Origin: an uncultured Campylobacter sp.
GTDB lineage: Bacteria > Campylobacterota > Campylobacteria > Campylobacterales > Campylobacteraceae
Length of the DNA stretch: 16,106 nucleotides
Assembly (NCBI GenBank): GCA_900772495.1
Contig: CAAHEJ010000092.1
Coordinates: 1 to 16,106 of the forward strand
Direction: 5' to 3'
In this document: positions 11,753-16,106 of the stretch, piece after piece
Layout: each line of letters opens with the position of its first letter
Position numbering within the stretch: the first letter of the stretch is position 1
Program-made: the position numbers and the translations under genes
The notes under the pieces: generated by a model
What the model saw: the letters and a program-made list of their open reading frames with translations, nothing else
Databases searched by the model: none
Told to the model about the DNA's origin: nothing

Positions 11753-14578
11753 TTATTTTTTGCTTGTAAGGCTATCCACAAGGTAAATTATGTTTTGAAA
11801 TTTGGTGTTACCATAAGCGTTAAGCCCTATTTCGCAAGTGCTGCTCGTGCTTACGCCGATGAAGTTTTCATTTGTTTCAGCGTTGAGATTTTTCGTGCTG
11901 CTTTGATTAAGCTCGGGCGTGAAAAAGCCCTTTTTACCAGCAAAACCACAGCACTCAAAGCTTTGTATCAGCCTTACTTCATCGCTACAAAGCCTTGCAA
12001 GCTCATAAAGTGCGCCGTCTTTGCCTAGTTTTTTAAGCAAGCAAAGTTTATGCACCAGCAGGGTTTTTTCGCTCTTTTGCCACGCGAGTTTATCGGCGAT
12101 TGAAAGCAAAAATTCGCTAATGTCAAGGATTTTAAATTTATCTTTAAGGTCCTTTAAAAGCGAGTAAAAACAGCTTGAATGCTCTATCACAACGGCGTAT
12201 TTACCGCCCTTTGTCGCAGCATTTAGCTCACTTTCTAAAAAGGCTAAATTTTGCGCCCGAATGCTCTCATAGTCCTCAAACATCTTGCCACAGCACATTT
12301 TAGCAATTTGTTTTGGGTAAATCACGCCTATGCTTGCCTTAGCGCAAATGCTCTCAAACGCTTCTTGCACGGCTCTTTTGTCATCTTGTTTTTTTGACGG
12401 AGCAAAAACGCGGTTTGTGCAAGAGCTAAAATACACCACTTTTTCCTCCAAATCCTCGCCCCTATTTGTGAATTTATAGCCATTTGCGCTTGGCATAAAG
12501 GGCGGCGTGAAAGGCAAATTCGAATTTAAGCCGTGCAAAAAAGAAGTGATTTTGCTGATATTTTTTTCGCCCAAAAGCGCACCCCAAAAGGCATAAAATT
12601 TAAGTCCTCCTTTGGCAAGGCTTAAAGTTTTTTCAAAATTATCATAAATTTTTTGCGCCATTTTTTGTGAATTTGCGCTTATTTTTTGGCGAAGCTCGCT
12701 CGCTACCTTTGCCGTGTCAATGCCCAAAGGACAGAGCCTAAAACAGCCCGAACACCCAGCACAGGTTTCATCACCTGCATACTCATACTCTTTTAAAAGC
12801 TCATTTGCCTTGCTTGTTTCGCCATTTTCAAGCAGTCTTGTTACTTCTCGCAAAACGGCTATTCTTTGTCTTGGCGTGAGTGTTAAGTCTTTTGAGGGGC
12901 AAAATTTCTCGCAAAATCCACACTCCATACAGGTGTTTATCATTTCATCATTTTCGGGCAAACTTAGTAAATTTTTAGGCGCGCTTTTGAGATTTTTCTT
13001 GTAAATGTCCTTGTCTTTGGTGATGATGACATCAGGGTTTAACAAGCCTTGCGGGTCAAAAATTTCTTTGATTTTAAGGTTAAGCTCGTAAGCTTTTTTG
13101 CCCCATTCAAGCTCGACAAAGGGCGCGACCATTCGCCCTGTGCCGTGTTCTGCCTTTGTGCTGCCACCCATTAGAGCTACTTTTTGGCTCATTTCCTCAA
13201 CCAAAGCGGCGAAATTTGCAAACTGCACTTTATCTTGCAAATCTGGCGTGATGATAAAGTGCAAGTTTCCTGCAAGTGCGTGTCCAAAAATCACCCCCTC
13301 AAAGCCGTATTTTTTAAAAAGCTCTTGCAAAAAGCTAACGCCGTCTGTAAATTTGTCTATCTCAAAGCACACATCTTCTGTGATGACAGTCGTGCCTTTT
13401 GGGCGGTTGCCCGCAGTAAAGGGCAGCAAGCCTTTGCGGATTTTCCACCACGCATCATACTCGCTTGCCTTGCTCGAATAAAGCGGCTCAAACGCCATTT
13501 TCAGCGGCTTTAAGCTCGCCTTGATTTGTGCTAAATTCGAATTTAACTCGCCCTCATCATCGCTTTCGCTTTGAAACAAAATGCAAGAATACCCCTCTTT
13601 GCACGCGCTCACCACGCTTGGCACGCCCTCAATGTCCTTTACCGCCATCAAACAAGCATAATCCATCATCTCAGCACTCACAACCTTTTGCCGTCCTAGC
13701 TTTGAAAGGGCGACTATGGCTTTGCTCGCCTCGTTTAAATCCTCAAAAAAGAGCAAGCCGCAAGCTTTAAATTTAGCGTCTTTAACCGCCTTGTAACGAA
13801 CCTTGCTCACAAAAGCCAAAGTGCCTTCACTGCCTATGAAAAGGTGATTTAAAATGTCTTTTATCTCGCCAAAGTCCGCTAGTGCGTTTATGGAGTAGCC
13901 TGTGGTGTTTTTGATTTTGTATTTTTTAGCGATTAAAGCCTTTAACTTGCTATCGTTTTGAATTTTCGCGTGCAGGGCTTTAAGCTCTTTACACATTTGC
14001 GGATGCGAGTTTTCAAAGGCTTTTATGCTTTCATTGTCGGCTGTGTCGATGATAGTGCCATCAAGTAGCACCGCACGCACTGAATGAACGGTGTTGTAGC
14101 TGTTTTGCTCCACGCCACAGCACATTCCGCTAGAATTGTTGTTAAAAATTCCCCCGATGAGAGCTGAATTTATAGTCGCTGGGTCTGGTCCTATCTTTTT
14201 GCCAAATTTCGCTAAGGCTGCATTTGCCTCACAGCCTATCACGCCGCATTCACACTCTATCACTTCGCCATTTTGCCCTAGCTTAATGCCCTTAAAGCCA
14301 TCATTTGCGATGATTAAAACGCTATTGCTACTGCTTTGTCCGCTCAAACTCGTCCCTGCGGCGCGAAAGGTAAGTGGCGTTTGGCAAGTTTTAGCAAGTT
14401 TTAGCAAGGCTATGACTTCGCTTTCATCATTTGCACGAATGGCAACTCGTGGCGTGTAGCTGTAACAACTCGCATCTGTGCCAAGTGCGTAACGCATAAG
14501 ATAGCTTGTATAAACACGCCCCTTGCAAAGGCTCTTTGCCTTGTTTATAAAGCTGGTGTAGTCGAGTTTGAGTTTCAT
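11753..14578 (-). CDS. dld: FAD/Fe-S D-lactate dehydrogenase-type oxidoreductase
   Basis: This is a 941-aa single chain fusing a GlcD-like FAD part to a GlcF-like Fe-S part. The FAD-binding PCMH domain (about 40-265) has RAAGTSLSGQS at 72-82, the glycine/asparagine-rich segment at 130-155 and GSEGTLAF at 249-256. The FAD-oxidase C-terminal domain has GHALAGNLHF at 432-441 and EHGTGR at 477-482. Two 4Fe-4S sets follow: Cys550/553/556/560 and Cys606/609/612/616. Two CCG-domain motifs then appear at 762-764 and 876-878. Such enzymes oxidise D-lactate (or glycolate and other 2-hydroxy acids) and pass electrons to the quinone pool at the inner membrane. I recall C. jejuni Cj1585c as the closest counterpart, reported as a D-lactate dehydrogenase. 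AAAGGA lies 7 nt before the ATG. The gene is convergent with ahpC and divergent from polA. Confidence 0.9.
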   Translation of the reverse strand: MKLKLDYTSFINKAKSLCKGRVYTSYLMRYALGTDASCYSYTPRVAIRANDESEVIALLKLAKTCQTPLTFRAAGTSLSGQSSSNSVLIIANDGFKGIKLGQNGEVIECECGVIGCEANAALAKFGKKIGPDPATINSALIGGIFNNNSSGMCCGVEQNSYNTVHSVRAVLLDGTIIDTADNESIKAFENSHPQMCKELKALHAKIQNDSKLKALIAKKYKIKNTTGYSINALADFGEIKDILNHLFIGSEGTLAFVSKVRYKAVKDAKFKACGLLFFEDLNEASKAIVALSKLGRQKVVSAEMMDYACLMAVKDIEGVPSVVSACKEGYSCILFQSESDDEGELNSNLAQIKASLKPLKMAFEPLYSSKASEYDAWWKIRKGLLPFTAGNRPKGTTVITEDVCFEIDKFTDGVSFLQELFKKYGFEGVIFGHALAGNLHFIITPDLQDKVQFANFAALVEEMSQKVALMGGSTKAEHGTGRMVAPFVELEWGKKAYELNLKIKEIFDPQGLLNPDVIITKDKDIYKKNLKSAPKNLLSLPENDEMINTCMECGFCEKFCPSKDLTLTPRQRIAVLREVTRLLENGETSKANELLKEYEYAGDETCAGCSGCFRLCPLGIDTAKVASELRQKISANSQKMAQKIYDNFEKTLSLAKGGLKFYAFWGALLGEKNISKITSFLHGLNSNLPFTPPFMPSANGYKFTNRGEDLEEKVVYFSSCTNRVFAPSKKQDDKRAVQEAFESICAKASIGVIYPKQIAKMCCGKMFEDYESIRAQNLAFLESELNAATKGGKYAVVIEHSSCFYSLLKDLKDKFKILDISEFLLSIADKLAWQKSEKTLLVHKLCLLKKLGKDGALYELARLCSDEVRLIQSFECCGFAGKKGFFTPELNQSSTKNLNAETNENFIGVSTSSTCEIGLNAYGNTKFQNIIYLVDSLTSKK

Positions 14579-14618
14579 TACAGCGTCCTTTTGCGCGTGA
14601 AATTTAGGAATTTTGTTT

Positions 14619-14624
14619 ATTGTA
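14619..14624 (-). promoter_or_regulatory. Probable -10 of the dehydrogenase gene
   Basis: On the minus strand this reads TACAAT, preceded by a long T-rich run, which is the usual Campylobacter upstream element. It lies about 41 nt before the start codon at 14578. The ribosome site AAAGGA sits between them. Confidence 0.5.
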
Positions 14625-14752
14625 ACGAAAAAAAATTATTTTAAACTTAAATTTATAAGATTTTAAGCCTTTTTAAAGACTAGCGAGTAAATTTTTGAAT
14701 TTTATCGCAAAAAAACAAAAAACATTCCAAAAAATTTCAATCTTTACGCAGA

Positions 14753-14763
14753 TTTGCTATAAT
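14753..14763 (+). promoter_or_regulatory. Probable polA promoter
   Basis: TTTGCTATAAT, an extended -10 ending at 14763 with a consensus TATAAT, lies 26 nt before the polA ATG. AAAGGA at 14780-14785 is the ribosome site, 4 nt from the start. Confidence 0.6.
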
Positions 14764-14789
14764 GCTTTGAATTTTTAGCAAAGGACACT

Positions 14790-16106
14790 ATGAAAACCCT
14801 AACTATCATCGACACTTTTGGCTTTTTTTTCAGGCTTTTTTACGCTTTAAAGGGCTTTACGACAAGCACAGGCAAGCCTAGCGGTATGGTTGCTGGCTTT
14901 GCGAACTTTATTTACAGCCTAAAAAACGAGTTTAGCAGTGATTATCTCATCTTTGCGCTTGATAGCAAGGGCAAAACCTTTCGCAGCGAGATAGATACAA
15001 GCTATAAAGCTAACCGTCAAGCCGCGCCCGATGAGCTTTTGGAGCAAATTCCTGTTTGCATTGAGATGATTAAAAAAATGGGCTTTTGCGCTTACTCACA
15101 AGAGGGTTATGAAGCCGATGATATCATCGCTTCTGTGGTGAAATTTTGCGAGGACAAGGACATTTTCGTGCGTATCATCACGCAGGATAAGGACTTGTAT
15201 CAGCTCATAAAAGACGGCAAGGTAAGCATTTACAGCCCTATTTCAAAAAACGACTACAACGAGGCTGGTTGCTTGGAAAAATACGGCGTAAAGCCTGCTC
15301 AAATCAAAGATTTTCTAGCACTTTGCGGAGACACGGCTGATAACATACCCGGTGTAAAGGGCATAGGCGCAAAGGGAGCTAAAACCTTGCTTGATGAATT
15401 TGGCTCTTTGGAGGGTATTTATGAGAATTTACCCCTTGTTCGCAACGAACGCACGAAAAATTTACTCATCGAGGGCAAAGATAACGCCTTTTTGAGTAAA
15501 AAACTCACCGCTCTTTATGACGAATTAGACATTTCTTTTCTTTTTACACAGGCAAACTATGATAAAGCTGAACCTTTGCTTGAAGTGCTTGACATTTTGC
15601 AAGAGTATGAGCTGAATTTATTGCTTAAAAAGCTCAAATCCGCCCCACAAAATATGGATAAAAATTTAGGCTTTAAAGCTGTGCTTATTACCGATGAAAA
15701 CGAGCTTTTTGAGCTTTTAAAAGGGCTTGATGAAAATAAAATCATCGCCTTTGACACAGAAACGACAGGACTTGAAAAAGATGCCCAGATAGTGGGATTT
15801 AGCTTTGCGTTAAATGAGCAAGAAGCCTACTATGTGCCTATTGCCCACAGCTATCTTGGTGCGCCAAAACAGCTTTCAAAAGAGAGCGCAAAGAGTGCTA
15901 TAAAGATGATTTATAAGGGTTTTGTCGTGGGGCATAATCTTAAATTTGACTTTAAAATCATCGAAAACAACTTTGACTTAAAAGCGCCCACAAACTACGC
16001 TGACACGATGATTTTAGCGTGGCTTTATGAGCCAAGCAAACGCGTAAATATGGACGATTTAGCCAAAAGGCTTTTTGAGTATGAAACCATAAAATTCGAG
16101 CAAGTC
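14790..16106 (+). CDS. polA: DNA polymerase I, N-terminal part (3' end off window)
   Basis: The open frame runs from the ATG to the window edge, 439 codons without a stop, so roughly the first half of a protein of about 880 residues is present. The 5'-3' exonuclease/flap domain fills about the first 280 residues, with IFALDSKGKTFRSEI, YEADDIIAS and the helix-hairpin-helix segment GDTADNIPGVKGIGAKGA. A 3'-5' exonuclease domain follows: FDTETTGL carries the DxE metal-binding pair (Exo I), and VGHNLKFDF carries the Exo II Asp. Exo III and the polymerase domain lie beyond the window. The protein removes RNA primers and fills gaps in replication and repair. It is divergent from the dehydrogenase gene. 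Confidence 0.95.
   Translation, partial: MKTLTIIDTFGFFFRLFYALKGFTTSTGKPSGMVAGFANFIYSLKNEFSSDYLIFALDSKGKTFRSEIDTSYKANRQAAPDELLEQIPVCIEMIKKMGFCAYSQEGYEADDIIASVVKFCEDKDIFVRIITQDKDLYQLIKDGKVSIYSPISKNDYNEAGCLEKYGVKPAQIKDFLALCGDTADNIPGVKGIGAKGAKTLLDEFGSLEGIYENLPLVRNERTKNLLIEGKDNAFLSKKLTALYDELDISFLFTQANYDKAEPLLEVLDILQEYELNLLLKKLKSAPQNMDKNLGFKAVLITDENELFELLKGLDENKIIAFDTETTGLEKDAQIVGFSFALNEQEAYYVPIAHSYLGAPKQLSKESAKSAIKMIYKGFVVGHNLKFDFKIIENNFDLKAPTNYADTMILAWLYEPSKRVNMDDLAKRLFEYETIKFEQV

Noticed and set aside
14823..14830. T8 run near the start of polA as a phase-variation tract
   Set aside because: It encodes the Phe run of a family-conserved N-terminus (DTFGFFFRLFYA) in an essential-type gene. A/T runs this short are common in this genome.

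Overview
The window looks like a chromosomal segment from Campylobacter or a close relative in Campylobacterota. RNase Y, AlaS, AhpC, PolA and the FAD/Fe-S dehydrogenase all read as Campylobacter orthologues. The intergenic DNA is very AT-rich, and a poly-G/poly-C tract of the kind used for phase variation is present. This assignment comes from remembered family sequences, not from a search. No mobile element, CRISPR array, tRNA or rRNA gene was seen, and there is no sign of a horizontally acquired island.

Layout. (1) 1-438, minus strand: an edge-truncated thioredoxin-fold lipoprotein, divergent from what follows. (2) 506-4517, plus strand: a tightly packed run of 5-formyl-THF cyclo-ligase, rny, a DedA membrane protein and a short ComEC. 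The first two genes overlap by 68 nt and the other junctions are about 6 nt. (3) 4593-9113, plus strand: alaS and a class A penicillin-binding protein, closed by a strong intrinsic terminator at 9133-9166. (4) 9167-9690: non-coding DNA with degenerate repeats and a run of hairpins. (5) 9691-10293, minus strand: a small outer-membrane beta-barrel protein whose upstream region carries an 11-nt poly-G tract beside a -10-like element. (6) 10294-10928: a second long AT-rich spacer, ending in the ahpC promoter. (7) 10929-11525, plus strand: ahpC with its own terminator. (8) 11753-14578, minus strand: a 941-aa FAD plus Fe-S D-lactate dehydrogenase type protein, convergent with ahpC. (9) 14790-16106, plus strand: the 5' part of polA, divergent from the dehydrogenase gene.

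Most genes are housekeeping: folate metabolism, RNA turnover, translation, cell wall synthesis, peroxide detoxification, lactate respiration and DNA repair. The least ordinary part is the 9.1-10.9 kb accessory stretch. There, an outer-membrane protein gene sits between two repeat-bearing spacers and has a homopolymer tract placed where it could switch transcription on and off. No clearly new multi-gene system is visible. The poly-G promoter, the hairpin cluster and the ahpC operator-like dyads are the observations most worth following.
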